Source: an uncultured Prevotella sp. (lineage in GTDB: Bacteria > Bacteroidota > Bacteroidia > Bacteroidales > Bacteroidaceae). Taken from it: a stretch of 30,305 bases of DNA. The DNA lies in contig CAAGSA010000078.1 of NCBI GenBank assembly GCA_900772835.1, positions 1 through 30,305 on the forward strand, read 5' to 3'. Shown piece by piece: positions 1 through 7,733 of this stretch; position 1 is the first letter of the stretch, and each line of letters begins with the position of its first letter. Both the position numbers and the translations under genes were made by a program. The notes beneath the pieces were generated by a model. It was not told the DNA's origin and searched no databases. It saw only the letters and a program-made list of their open reading frames with translations.

Positions 1-405
1 GATTACGTTGTTCTTGAAAAGTTTCTCATTATTTGTATAAGTAAGCTTAGCCGTGTTGAGCTGAGCCTTTGCTGAGTTTACGGCAGCCCTTGCCTGACGC
101 ACGGCAGCAGCGTAGGTCACGTTGTCGATGACGAAGAGCAACTGGCCTTTCTTCACTGCCTGTCCTTCCTGCACGCAGAGTTTTGTGATGAATCCTGAAA
201 CTTTCGGACGAATCTCCACATCCTGCACTCCCTTCACCGTTGCCGGATAGGTGGTCTGCAATTCTGTGCTCTGACCGCTCACTGTTCTAACCGCATATTC
301 GTCGTCGCCGAAATTCGGTTTTCCTCCCTGCTTCTTGCTTCCGCATGATACAACCATCATAGCTGCAGCAAAAAGCAGAATCAATAGATTACTGTTTTTC
401 TTCAT
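1..405 (-). CDS. RND efflux periplasmic adaptor (membrane fusion) lipoprotein, partial
   Basis: This is the N-terminal 135 residues of a membrane fusion protein; the rest lies beyond the left edge. Residues 1-20 form a lipoprotein signal (MKKNSNLLILLFAAAMMVVS) followed by the lipobox Cys21. Then come the segments typical of AcrA/MexA-like adaptors: a TTYPATVKG strand, a lipoyl half-motif around VSGFITKLCVQEGQAVKKGQ, and the start of the alpha-hairpin (VRQARAAVNSAKAQLNTAKL). Such adaptors bridge an inner-membrane RND pump and an outer-membrane TolC-like channel; those genes would be expected further left. The start ATG at 405 is fixed by the signal peptide. The family call is strong. The substrate cannot be inferred. 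Confidence 0.9.
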   Translation of the reverse strand, partial: MKKNSNLLILLFAAAMMVVSCGSKKQGGKPNFGDDEYAVRTVSGQSTELQTTYPATVKGVQDVEIRPKVSGFITKLCVQEGQAVKKGQLLFVIDNVTYAAAVRQARAAVNSAKAQLNTAKLTYTNNEKLFKNNVI

Positions 406-527
406 ACCTATTTGCTAATTTTTTATTTTTAATGATTTCTTTTTCTACCTAATATTATATAGTATATAGCGTTATCGTACGCATCATTATCCGGTTGCTG
501 TCGCAATACCAAATAACTAGCCATTAT

Positions 528-554
528 AAAACTCAACGTGTTACCGTGAGTTTT
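528..554 (-). promoter_or_regulatory. Hairpin at the predicted 5' end of the efflux mRNA
   Basis: AAAACTCA (528-535) and TGAGTTTT (547-554) are perfect inverted 8-mers, and an inner CG/CG pair can extend the stem. It lies immediately downstream of the candidate -7 box for the efflux gene. It could be a 5' stabilising hairpin, an attenuator or a repressor operator. The sequence does not decide between them. Confidence 0.4.
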
Positions 555-561
555 CGAGATG

Positions 562-569
562 CAAAATTA
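562..569 (-). promoter_or_regulatory. Candidate Bacteroidota -7 box for the efflux operon
   Basis: TAATTTTG on the minus strand matches TAnnTTTG. No TTG is seen 20 bp upstream, so support is moderate. The predicted leader before the ATG at 405 would be about 150 nt. Confidence 0.4.
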
Positions 570-687
570 TACAATAATCCCCATACTTTGATGTATGGGA
601 AATGATTATTGTTTTGTTTTAACTAAAATTTAAAATCGTATATATGACAATGCGCCAACATTGCCATACTATAAGACATTTGGAACA

Positions 688-2112
688 TCAGCACAGTCCC
701 ATCGACTTTGCTTTTTTCATCAGCAGTTCCATGAGTGGTTCTCGCTCGTTCGGCACTTTGTTGTCGAGCACTGCGTTCTTCAATGTCTGTTTCAGTGTAC
801 CCACTTCTCTCGACGGCTTGAGGTTGAACATCTCCATTATCTCGTTGCCGTCGATCACCGGTTGCAGCAGCCTCTTGAAGTCTTTCTCCTTGAGGTCGGC
901 GAGTTTTTCGCGCACCATCCTGAAGTTTTCGAGGAACCTCTGCTTGCGCACCTGGTTCTTGCTCGTGATGTCAGCCTCACAGAGCGTCATGAGGTCGTCG
1001 ATGTCGTCGCCGGCATCGTTTATCAGTCGGCGCACAGCACTGTCGGTCACCTCGTCGTCGGCGATGGCTATCGGCCGCATGTGCAGGTCCACCATTTTCT
1101 GCACGTATTTCATCTTTGCATCCATCGGCAGTTTCATCCTGCGGAATATCTCGGGCACCATCTTTGCCCCGAGATAGTTGTGGTTGTGGAATGTCCATCC
1201 CACGGCTGGGTCCCAGCGTTTGCTCTTCGTCTTTCCGATGTCGTGCATCAGCGCTGCCCAGCGCAGCCACAGGTTGTCGCTCTTGCGGCACACGTTGTCG
1301 AGCACCTCGAGTGTGTGGTAGAAGTTGTTCTTGTGTGCTCTGTTGCCGCGCGCCTCCACCACGTCGAGCGCACTCAGCTCCGGCATTATTATCGGAAGCA
1401 GTCCGCAGCGCTGCAGGTCGACGAATCCCTTGCTTGGCGTGGGTGTCATCATTATCTTGTTCAGTTCCTCCTCTATCCGCTCGCCGCTGATAATCTTTAT
1501 TCGCTCGGCGTTTCGTTCAAGTGCGCTGAATGTCTCCTCCTCGATATAGAAGTTGAGCTGTGTGGCGAATCGTATGCAGCGCATCATGCGCAGCGGGTCG
1601 TCGGAGAATGTTATGTCTGGGTCGAGCGGTGTGCATATCACACCGTCTTCCATATCGTACACTCCGTCGAACGGGTCTACGAGTTCACCGAATCGCTCCT
1701 TGTTCAGACATACGGCAAGTGCATTGATAGTGAAGTCGCGGCGGTTCTGGTCGTCTTCCAGCGTGCCGTCTTCCACTATCGGCTTTCGCGAGTCATGGGT
1801 GTAGCTTTCTTTCCTTGCTCCCACGAATTCCACCTCGATGCCTTTGTATTTCACCTGTGCCGTGCCGAAATTCCGGAACACCGATATGTGTGCCTTCTTG
1901 CCGAGCGAACGCCTCAGCTCGTCGGCAACTTTTATTCCGCTGCCCACTACCACCACGTCGATGTCGTTCGACGGGCGTTCGAGGAAGAGGTCGCGCACGT
2001 ATCCGCCCACCACGTAGCATTCCAGTCCGAGTGCGTCGGCTGCATCTGATATCTTATGGAAAATTTCTTTGTCAAGGATTTGCGCCAGATCGGCGTCGGA
2101 AAGCATTCTCAT
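688..2112 (-). CDS. cca: CCA tRNA nucleotidyltransferase / poly(A) polymerase family with HD domain
   Basis: This 474-residue protein adds or repairs the 3' CCA end of tRNAs. The class II nucleotidyltransferase head carries GGYVRD (36-41), the metal-binding pair in NDIDVVVV (D50, D52) and RRDFTINAL (124-132). The neck domain includes DPLRMMRCIRFATQL. The C-terminal half has an HD phosphohydrolase-type motif (LMHDIGKTKSK, H290-D291) with a further His pair near HNHNYLG. The HD domain is associated with 2',3'-cyclic phosphodiesterase or phosphatase activity in the family. Length fits Bacteroidota members. Start at 2112; Met3 is an alternative. It is monocistronic, with its own promoter 24 nt upstream. 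A few Bacteroidota homologues are poly(A) polymerases, which cannot be excluded. Confidence 0.93.
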   Translation of the reverse strand: MRMLSDADLAQILDKEIFHKISDAADALGLECYVVGGYVRDLFLERPSNDIDVVVVGSGIKVADELRRSLGKKAHISVFRNFGTAQVKYKGIEVEFVGARKESYTHDSRKPIVEDGTLEDDQNRRDFTINALAVCLNKERFGELVDPFDGVYDMEDGVICTPLDPDITFSDDPLRMMRCIRFATQLNFYIEEETFSALERNAERIKIISGERIEEELNKIMMTPTPSKGFVDLQRCGLLPIIMPELSALDVVEARGNRAHKNNFYHTLEVLDNVCRKSDNLWLRWAALMHDIGKTKSKRWDPAVGWTFHNHNYLGAKMVPEIFRRMKLPMDAKMKYVQKMVDLHMRPIAIADDEVTDSAVRRLINDAGDDIDDLMTLCEADITSKNQVRKQRFLENFRMVREKLADLKEKDFKRLLQPVIDGNEIMEMFNLKPSREVGTLKQTLKNAVLDNKVPNEREPLMELLMKKAKSMGLC

Positions 2113-2136
2113 ATATTATTTTCTTTTTTCGGGCTG

Positions 2137-2144
2137 CAAAGTTA
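2137..2144 (-). promoter_or_regulatory. -7 box for cca
   Basis: TAACTTTG on the minus strand is a perfect TAnnTTTG box, 24 nt before the cca ATG. The -33 region is AT-rich without a clear TTG. Confidence 0.6.
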
Positions 2145-2246
2145 CAAATTTTTCTCCGATTATATATGGTGTATTCTGATTTTTAAGCCTATTATGCCGT
2201 CATAAGCATGCCGGCAGGCAATGCTCCACGTGCATAAACAGTTTTA

Positions 2247-2287
2247 CCAGGAACCGTTGAACCGTATGCCGGCTCTCCGGTTCCTGG
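2247..2287 (-). terminator. Inverted repeat after the gmd-fcl operon
   Basis: CCAGGAACCG and CGGTTCCTGG form a perfect 10-bp stem with a 21-nt loop, about 45 bp after the fcl stop. On the minus strand it is followed only by TAAAACTG, so it is a poor intrinsic terminator. It may instead act as a 3' stabilising stem. Confidence 0.45.
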
Positions 2288-2330
2288 GGAAAGGTATGTA
2301 TAATGTTTCTGATGTCGGGTGGTGCTTTGC

Positions 2331-3539
2331 CTACGCCTCGATGCTGTTTCTGTACCACTCGTAGAGTTTTCTCACTCCGTCTTCTATCTCCACGCTGTGT
2401 GTCCATCCGAGGGAATGTAGCTTCTCCACGTCGATGAGTTTTCGCGGCGTACCGTCGGGCTTTGTGCTGTCGAACTCCACTGTTCCGCCGAAGCCTACGG
2501 TCTTCACCACGAGTTCCGAGAGTTGGCGTATGGTGAGTTCCTTGCCTGTACCCACGTTGATATGGCAGTTGCGTATCTCTCCCAGACCGGGTATTGCTCC
2601 TCCCCTGCCCTCGCTGTTGTTGCGGTCCACTGTTCCGTCTGCCTTCGTGCCGTAGAACACTGAGCTGTATTTCTCTATGCCTATGATGTCCTTGAAGTCC
2701 ACGTTGAGCAGCACGTGCACGCTGGCGTCTGCCATATCCTCGCTCCACAGGAACTCCCGCAGTGGGCTGCCTGTTCCCCATAGCACCACGCGGTTGTCAT
2801 AGATGCCGTAATACGCCAGTGCCTTGAGTATGCGCTCGCGCGGGCTCTTGCCGTCCACGTTGCCTTCACCGATGATTGCGGCCAGTTTGTCGTCGGGGTT
2901 CACAGGGCGTTTGTCCATATCGCGCTCCACTGCCTGCCAGTTGCCGTCGTGTATGAGTTTTGCAAGGTATATCTTGCGCATCATTGCCGGCATCACATGG
3001 CTGTTCTCCAGGTGGAAGTTGTCGTTCGGCCCGTACAGGTTTGTGGGCATCACGGCTATATAGTTCGTGCCGTACTGCAGGTTGTAGCTCTCGCACATCT
3101 TCAGTCCGGCTATCTTTGCTATGGCGTATTCCTCGTTGGTGTATTCCAGGGGCGATGTGAGCAGCGCGTCTTCCCTCATGGGCTGCGGTGCGTCTTTCGG
3201 GTAGATGCATGTGCTGCCCAGGAAGAGCAGTTTCTTCACTCCGTGCGAATAGGCGTTGCTTATCACGTTGCACTGCATTTTCATGTTCTGCATTATGAAG
3301 TCTGCCCTATAGAGCGAGTTTGCCATAATGCCGCCCACGAATGCTGCTGCGAGCACAACTGCGTCGGGTCGTTCCTCGTCGAAGAACCTCTCCACTGCAT
3401 ACTGGTCTGTGAGGTCGAGTTCTGTGTGTGTTCTCCCCACCAGATTGCTGTACCCTCTCTGCTTGAGGTTATTCCATATCGCCGAGCCGACGAGTCCTCT
3501 ATGCCCGGCAATGTAAATCTTGCTTTCTTTTCCTAACAT
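2331..3539 (-). CDS. fcl: GDP-L-fucose synthase (GDP-4-keto-6-deoxymannose epimerase/reductase)
   Basis: This 402-residue short-chain dehydrogenase/reductase converts GDP-4-keto-6-deoxy-D-mannose, the product of the neighbouring Gmd, to GDP-L-fucose with NADPH. The cofactor motif GHRGLVG is at 12-18, the catalytic Ser in LFLGSTCIYP (S109), and the YxxxK pair at Y138/K142. Enterobacterial Fcl is about 320 residues. The extra length lies mainly in the middle (roughly 205-310), where lysine- and arginine-rich stretches interrupt the substrate-binding lobe; long forms are usual in Bacteroidota. The start at 3539 lies 6 nt after the gmd stop, so the two are co-transcribed. Fucose made this way is used for capsule, O-antigen and protein O-glycans in Bacteroidales. 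Confidence 0.95.
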   Translation of the reverse strand: MLGKESKIYIAGHRGLVGSAIWNNLKQRGYSNLVGRTHTELDLTDQYAVERFFDEERPDAVVLAAAFVGGIMANSLYRADFIMQNMKMQCNVISNAYSHGVKKLLFLGSTCIYPKDAPQPMREDALLTSPLEYTNEEYAIAKIAGLKMCESYNLQYGTNYIAVMPTNLYGPNDNFHLENSHVMPAMMRKIYLAKLIHDGNWQAVERDMDKRPVNPDDKLAAIIGEGNVDGKSPRERILKALAYYGIYDNRVVLWGTGSPLREFLWSEDMADASVHVLLNVDFKDIIGIEKYSSVFYGTKADGTVDRNNSEGRGGAIPGLGEIRNCHINVGTGKELTIRQLSELVVKTVGFGGTVEFDSTKPDGTPRKLIDVEKLHSLGWTHSVEIEDGVRKLYEWYRNSIEA

Positions 3540-3545
3540 CTTCTT

Positions 3546-4637
3546 TTATTTCACGATACCCTTTTCGAGATATTCGGCAAGGTTCATCTTCACGTGTTCT
3601 GTGGCGCGCTCGGCTGCAACCTTTGCCATGTCGTTGTCCACCATTATCTTCACGAGCTTTTCGAGCGGCGTCTTGCCCGGATTCCAACCCAGCTCCGCCT
3701 TTGCCTTGGTAGGATCGCCCCAGAGGTTCACCACGTCGGTCGGACGGTAGAAGTCTTTCGACACCTCCACGAGCACCTTGCCCGTTGCCTTGTCCACACC
3801 CTTCTCGTCGGCGCCCTCGCCCTGGAACTCCAGTTCTATGCCCACTGCCTTGAAGGCGAGATAGCAGAACTCGCGCACCGAATGCTGCACGCCGGTGGCG
3901 ATGACGAAGTCCTCCGGCTTGTCGTGCTGCAGTATGAGCCACATACATTCCACGTAATCCTTGGCGTAGCCCCAGTCGCGCAGCGACGAGAGGTTGCCCA
4001 GATACAGCTTGTCCTGCTTGCCCTGCTTGATGCGCGCTGCGGCAAGCGTGATCTTGCGCGTAACGAAGGTCTCGCCTCGACGCTCGCTCTCGTGGTTGAA
4101 CAGTATGCCGGAGCAGCAGAACATATTGTATGCCTCGCGGTATTCCTTCACAATCCAGTAACCGTAGAGCTTTGCCACGGCATACGGACTGTAGGGATGG
4201 AACGGCGTGTTCTCGTTCTGCGGCACTTCCTCCACCTTGCCGTAAAGCTCGGAAGTGGATGCCTGGTAGATGCGGCACGTGTCGGCAAGTCCGCACTGGC
4301 GCACAGCCTCAAGCACTCGCAGCACTCCCGTCGCGTCCACGTCTGCCGTGAACTCCGGCGAGTCAAAGCTCACCTGCACGTGGCTCTGTGCCGCGAGGTT
4401 GTATATTTCCGTGGGGCGCACCTTGCCCACCACCTGTATGATGCTCATCGAGTCTCCCATGTCGGCATAGTGGAGATGGAAGTTGGGTGTGCCCTCCAGA
4501 TGGGCAATGCGCTCGCGGTAGTCTACCGACGAACGGCGTATGGTGCCGTGCACCTCATAACCTTTTTCCAACAAGAACTCTGCCAGGAACGAGCCGTCCT
4601 GGCCCGTGATACCCGTGATTAAAGCTACTTTCTTCAT
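3546..4637 (-). CDS. gmd: GDP-mannose 4,6-dehydratase
   Basis: This 363-residue NAD(P)-dependent SDR enzyme catalyses the first step from GDP-D-mannose to GDP-L-fucose. Visible motifs are the Rossmann loop GITGQDG (9-15), NLAAQSHVQVSF (80-91), STSELYG (127-133) with the catalytic Thr/Glu, and YSPYAVAK with Tyr152 and Lys156. FNHESERRGETFVTRKI and LRDWGYAKDYV are typical of Gmd. The reading frame stays open upstream to 4745, but the added residues are unrelated to the family. MKKVALITG at 4637 is the family start. It is first gene of gmd-fcl, divergent from manA. Confidence 0.96.
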   Translation of the reverse strand: MKKVALITGITGQDGSFLAEFLLEKGYEVHGTIRRSSVDYRERIAHLEGTPNFHLHYADMGDSMSIIQVVGKVRPTEIYNLAAQSHVQVSFDSPEFTADVDATGVLRVLEAVRQCGLADTCRIYQASTSELYGKVEEVPQNENTPFHPYSPYAVAKLYGYWIVKEYREAYNMFCCSGILFNHESERRGETFVTRKITLAAARIKQGKQDKLYLGNLSSLRDWGYAKDYVECMWLILQHDKPEDFVIATGVQHSVREFCYLAFKAVGIELEFQGEGADEKGVDKATGKVLVEVSKDFYRPTDVVNLWGDPTKAKAELGWNPGKTPLEKLVKIMVDNDMAKVAAERATEHVKMNLAEYLEKGIVK

Positions 4638-4742
4638 ATCCAATACTGATTTTTTAATTTCTGTTCTTCTTATATAATGTATTAAGTCTATTATCCATAA
4701 GGAATTGCACCAAAACGGACGGCAATCCCCATTTCCCGTCCG

Positions 4743-4750
4743 CAAAAATA
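4743..4750 (-). promoter_or_regulatory. Candidate -7 box for gmd-fcl
   Basis: TATTTTTG on the minus strand matches TAnnTTTG, about 105 nt before the gmd start. No clear -33 TTG is seen. Confidence 0.45.
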
Positions 4751-4795
4751 CAAATCATTTTTCATTATAACTCCATTTCTGCCTTTTTATTTCAT

Positions 4796-4808
4796 TTTGG
4801 CGGCAAAA
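4796..4808. repeat. 13-bp element TTTGGCGGCAAAA, copy 1
   Basis: An identical copy lies at 4901-4913, overlapping the manA -7 box. The element is quasi-palindromic (TTTTGgCgGCAAAA with the preceding T). It lies between the two divergent promoters. It could be an operator, but no regulator is identified. Confidence 0.5.
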
Positions 4809-4872
4809 TCTTGCGCTTTCCATCCATAATGTTTACAGAATCGGGGGTAGAAACCAAAAAAAAGCATTATTA

Positions 4873-4904
4873 TTTGCTGATTATGGTGAAAAAGCATAAC
4901 TTTG
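4873..4904 (+). promoter_or_regulatory. Promoter of manA
   Basis: TTTG (4873-4876), a 20-bp spacer and TAACTTTG (4897-4904) match both Bacteroidota promoter elements. The ATG follows 28 nt later. Confidence 0.8.
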
Positions 4905-4913
4905 GCGGCAAAA
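4901..4913. repeat. 13-bp element TTTGGCGGCAAAA, copy 2
   Basis: This is the second exact copy of the element at 4796-4808. It starts inside the manA -7 box and covers the predicted transcription start, a position where a bound protein would block initiation. Confidence 0.5.
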
Positions 4914-4932
4914 CAAATAGACAAGTAGACTT

Positions 4933-5976
4933 ATGGAAACACTATACCCCCTATTGTTCGAGCCGAACCTGCACACCGTGGTGTGGGGCGGCGAACGGCT
5001 GTGCCCGTACAAGGGCATGGAGCCACGGCAGGAGCCCGTGGGCGAGAGCTGGGAGGTGAGCGCGGTGCCCACAAGCACGAGTATCATCGCCAACGGAACC
5101 TTCGCCGGCGAAGACCTAAATTCGCTCACCGAGCGCTACCCGGAGAGAATCCTGGGCAGGGCGGTGGCCGAGAAATACGGCGACAGGCTGCCGCTGCTCG
5201 TGAAATTCATCGACGCCAAGCGCGACCTCAGCATACAGGTACATCCCGACGACGAGATGGCGCGCCGTATGCACGGCAAGACGGGAAAGACAGAGATGTG
5301 GTACATCATCGACGCGCAGCCCGGCAGCTATCTCTATGCCGGATTCAAGACCCCCATCTCGGAATACGAATACAGGAAACGCATCGACGACGGTTCCATC
5401 ACCGACGTGCTGGCAAAGCACGAGGTGAAGCCGGGCGACGTGTTCTATCTACCGGCAGGCAGGGTACACGCCATCTGCAGCGGCATCCTGCTCGCCGAGG
5501 TGCAGCAGTCGTGCGACGTGACCTACCGCATCTTCGACTACAACCGCCCCGGACTCGACGGCAAGCCGCGCGAACTGCACACGGAACTCGCGGCACAGGC
5601 TCTGAACTTCCGCGTGGAGGACGAATACCGCACTATATACAAGGATGACGGCAACCGCTCGAACCTCGTCATCGACTCGCCCTACTTCAGCGTGAGAGTG
5701 ACGGAGCTGACGGGCACCTTCCACCGCAACCTGCTGAAATACGACAGCTTCGTGATAAGCATGTGCATCAAGGGCGACTGCAAGATTGTGGTGCGCTCCA
5801 CGGGCGACGAGATCGTCCTGCACGAAGGCAACAGCTGCCTCATCCCTGCCAGCATAGCCGACTACGACGTGGTGCCGCTGAAGGGTATGTCGAGGGTGCT
5901 CGACGCCTTCATCGACAACAAGGACCGCAGTCTGCCGCACATGCTCACCCGATTCTTCCACCTGTCAACGAAATGA
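4933..5976 (+). CDS. manA: Mannose-6-phosphate isomerase, class I
   Basis: This zinc enzyme of the cupin superfamily interconverts fructose-6-phosphate and mannose-6-phosphate, the entry to GDP-mannose. It has 347 residues. Expected zinc ligands are visible: Gln102 and His104 in SIQVHPDD, Glu121 in KTEMWY, and His179 in YLPAGRVHAI. The N-terminal FEPNLHTVVWGG and GESWEVSAVP segments are typical of the short bacterial class I enzymes. The C-terminal third is the second cupin domain. It diverges from gmd-fcl and plausibly feeds the same pathway; phosphomannomutase and GDP-mannose pyrophosphorylase are not in the window. A strong terminator follows. Confidence 0.95.
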   Translation: METLYPLLFEPNLHTVVWGGERLCPYKGMEPRQEPVGESWEVSAVPTSTSIIANGTFAGEDLNSLTERYPERILGRAVAEKYGDRLPLLVKFIDAKRDLSIQVHPDDEMARRMHGKTGKTEMWYIIDAQPGSYLYAGFKTPISEYEYRKRIDDGSITDVLAKHEVKPGDVFYLPAGRVHAICSGILLAEVQQSCDVTYRIFDYNRPGLDGKPRELHTELAAQALNFRVEDEYRTIYKDDGNRSNLVIDSPYFSVRVTELTGTFHRNLLKYDSFVISMCIKGDCKIVVRSTGDEIVLHEGNSCLIPASIADYDVVPLKGMSRVLDAFIDNKDRSLPHMLTRFFHLSTK

Positions 5977-6070
5977 CACGGCAACGGGTGTGGCGCGGAA
6001 CCGGCGGATTAACTTTTATTTGCCCTTACAGCTCTCTATTTTAACACGACCAAAACATACGTTTTAGCAT

Positions 6071-6107
6071 CGGAACGGCAGCAAAACAAGGCTGCCGTTC
6101 CGTTTTT
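6071..6107 (+). terminator. Intrinsic terminator of manA
   Basis: A perfect 12-bp stem (6071-6082 with 6091-6102) with an 8-nt loop is followed by five T. It lies about 95 bp after the manA stop. Confidence 0.88.
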
Positions 6108-6542
6108 CAGCCGGCTCCCCACTCCGCAAGGGGACACAACAGGCAATAACCTTCAAATTTGCGGATTTTCCAGAAGAAAAATCGCGAAAATCGCGTTACG
6201 GAAATGCAAAATTTTGAAACCGTTCATATTGAACGATTCAAACGTTCATTAGGAATGACAAAAAAGGAAAGGGCAAATCGCAAGAAAATTTCACACACAC
6301 CATTGATTTACAAGTATTTACGTAAACCACTCAAAAATAGCAACATTTTCGCACTGAAGCGTTTTTGCGCTCGCCGTTAATATTCTCGCGCGAAAAAAGA
6401 GCCGTATTTTTAACACTTCCACACAGAAAAACAGTTAATATCTGTTTAAAACACAGTGATTCCGTGCCAGCATCTCCCCCACCTAGCCGGCCAAAAGCCC
6501 AAAAATCTTCGCCCTTAATTTTCAAGTCTTCATTTTATTCAC

Positions 6543-6550
6543 TACCTTTG
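6543..6550 (+). promoter_or_regulatory. -7 box before the small lipoprotein gene
   Basis: TACCTTTG matches TAnnTTTG. The start codon is 65 nt downstream. No TTG is visible at -33. Confidence 0.6.
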
Positions 6551-6615
6551 TAAATTGAATAAAAAAGAAAAGGCGACGGCAACCGCCGGAACTTGACAAG
6601 AAACAAGCAAAACGC

Positions 6616-7083
6616 ATGAAAAGAGCAAGACACATCATAGCGGCGGCAGCCGCTGCAGCACTCGCGCTGTCGTGTGCGGAGAAGAACACGGAGGCGAAAG
6701 AGATACTGAATGCCGCACAGGAACAGTTCGACAAAGGAAACTACGAGCGCTCGCTGGCGCTCATCGACTCGCTGCGCCACGCCTGTCCCAAGGCAGTGGA
6801 GGAGCGGAAGGCAGGGCTGAAGCTGTTCCAGAACGCATCGGAGAAACTGGCGCAGAAGCAGATAGTATCTACCGACGCCCTGCTGCAGCAAACGCTGCAG
6901 AAACTCGAAGCACTGCAAAACACCGTTGACGAGCACAAGAAGAACGGAACCACCACGGCAGAGGAACTCGGACAGCTGACAAGACTGCGACTGACGAAAG
7001 ACTCGCTGCAGGCACGCTTCGACACGCAGTGCGCCACCGTGAGATTCATACGCGAAAAAAGAGAATCAGGCAACGAACGTTAA
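6616..7083 (+). CDS. Small coiled-coil lipoprotein of unknown function
   Basis: The product has 155 residues. It starts with an Arg/Lys-containing signal peptide with an unusual eight-alanine run, and the lipobox ALSC puts the lipidated Cys at residue 20. The mature part is almost entirely helical: a TPR-like first segment (AKEILNAAQEQFDKGNYERSLALIDSL repeats the spacing of one TPR helix pair), then long charged heptads from about 65 to 150 suggesting a coiled coil. It is probably anchored in a membrane facing the periplasm. It lies upstream of, and in the same direction as, the DUF1599 gene, which has its own promoter. I do not recognise a named family. Confidence 0.8.
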   Translation: MKRARHIIAAAAAAALALSCAEKNTEAKEILNAAQEQFDKGNYERSLALIDSLRHACPKAVEERKAGLKLFQNASEKLAQKQIVSTDALLQQTLQKLEALQNTVDEHKKNGTTTAEELGQLTRLRLTKDSLQARFDTQCATVRFIREKRESGNER

Positions 7084-7123
7084 AAAAGAGCGCGAAATGT
7101 AAGGTTTAATCACCGAAAACACA

Positions 7124-7152
7124 TTGATTCTCAATATTAATACGTAACTTTG
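7124..7152 (+). promoter_or_regulatory. Promoter of the DUF1599-led gene cluster
   Basis: TTG (7124-7126), an 18-bp spacer and a perfect TAACTTTG (7145-7152). The spacer is slightly short against the usual 19-21 bp. The ATG is 22 nt downstream. Confidence 0.65.
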
Positions 7153-7174
7153 CCCCACATTCCAAGAGAACGAC

Positions 7175-7729
7175 ATGACAGACAAACAACAAAACACGGA
7201 GGAACAGTTCAGACAGGCGATGGCGGAATGCCGCTCGCTGTTCGAGAAAAAACTGCACGACTACCACGCATCATGGAGAATGCTGCGCCCCTCGTCGCTC
7301 ACCGACCAGCTGCTCATCAAGGCGCGGCGCATAAGGAGCATCGAGGTGAAAGGCAAGGCGATGGTGGAAGACGACACACGCTCGGAATTCGTGGCACTCA
7401 TAAACTACGGCATCGTGGGGCTGATACAGCTCGAGCTGGGATTCGCCGACACCGTGGACATAGACAACACGCAGGCAATGCAGCTATACGACAAATACGC
7501 TGCACAGGCGCTGCAACTGATGATGCGCAAGAACCACGACTACAACGAGGCGTGGCGCATGATGAGGGTGAGCAGCTACACCGACTTCATACTCACCAAG
7601 ATAGAGCGAGTGAAGGAGATAGAGAACCTGGACGGAGGGACGCTCGTGTCGGAAGGAATCGACGCCAACTATATGGACATCATAAACTATTCCGTATTCG
7701 GAGTGATAAAACTTACGCACGGAGAATAG
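7175..7729 (+). CDS. DUF1599 (nucleotide modification associated domain) protein, internally duplicated
   Basis: The 184-residue protein is built from two copies of one domain. Copy 1 (about 24-90) has KKLHDYHASWRMLRPSSLTD, a KARRIRSIE segment and EFVALINYGIVGLIQLELG. Copy 2 (about 110-182) has RKNHDYNEAWRMMRVSSYTD, KIERVKEIE and NYMDIINYSVFGVIKL. The shared pattern (K..HDY..xWR.(M/L)R.SS.TD) is diagnostic of DUF1599, a Bacteroidota family whose fold is proposed to be related to MazG-like or nucleotide-modification enzymes; no activity is established. The stop lies 4 nt before the next start, so the two genes are surely co-transcribed. Start 7175 is the first ATG after the promoter. Confidence 0.9.
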   Translation: MTDKQQNTEEQFRQAMAECRSLFEKKLHDYHASWRMLRPSSLTDQLLIKARRIRSIEVKGKAMVEDDTRSEFVALINYGIVGLIQLELGFADTVDIDNTQAMQLYDKYAAQALQLMMRKNHDYNEAWRMMRVSSYTDFILTKIERVKEIENLDGGTLVSEGIDANYMDIINYSVFGVIKLTHGE

Positions 7730-7733
7730 GCAG

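Larger units (their letters stand above)
5977..6615. other. Gene-free interval between manA and the lipoprotein gene
   Basis: The stretch holds the manA terminator (6071-6107), then about 430 bp of AT-rich DNA. This contains a GTTCA-TAT-TGAAC dyad (6221-6233), the perfect palindrome TTTACGTAAA (6317-6326) and TTTTTAACACTT (6407-6418). It ends in the promoter at 6543-6550. A 73-codon open frame at 6159-6380 has no recognisable protein features, and I do not call it. Confidence 0.6.

Noticed and set aside
661..2049. A 462-codon open frame on the plus strand opposite cca
   Set aside because: It is antisense to a well-supported gene, rich in His/Val/Leu from reversed codons, and has no recognisable motif. 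It is a shadow of GC-biased third positions.
6159..6380. A 73-codon frame in the interval after manA
   Set aside because: Lys/Arg/Asn-rich composition reflects AT-rich DNA, with no promoter or ribosome-binding context and no recognisable pattern.
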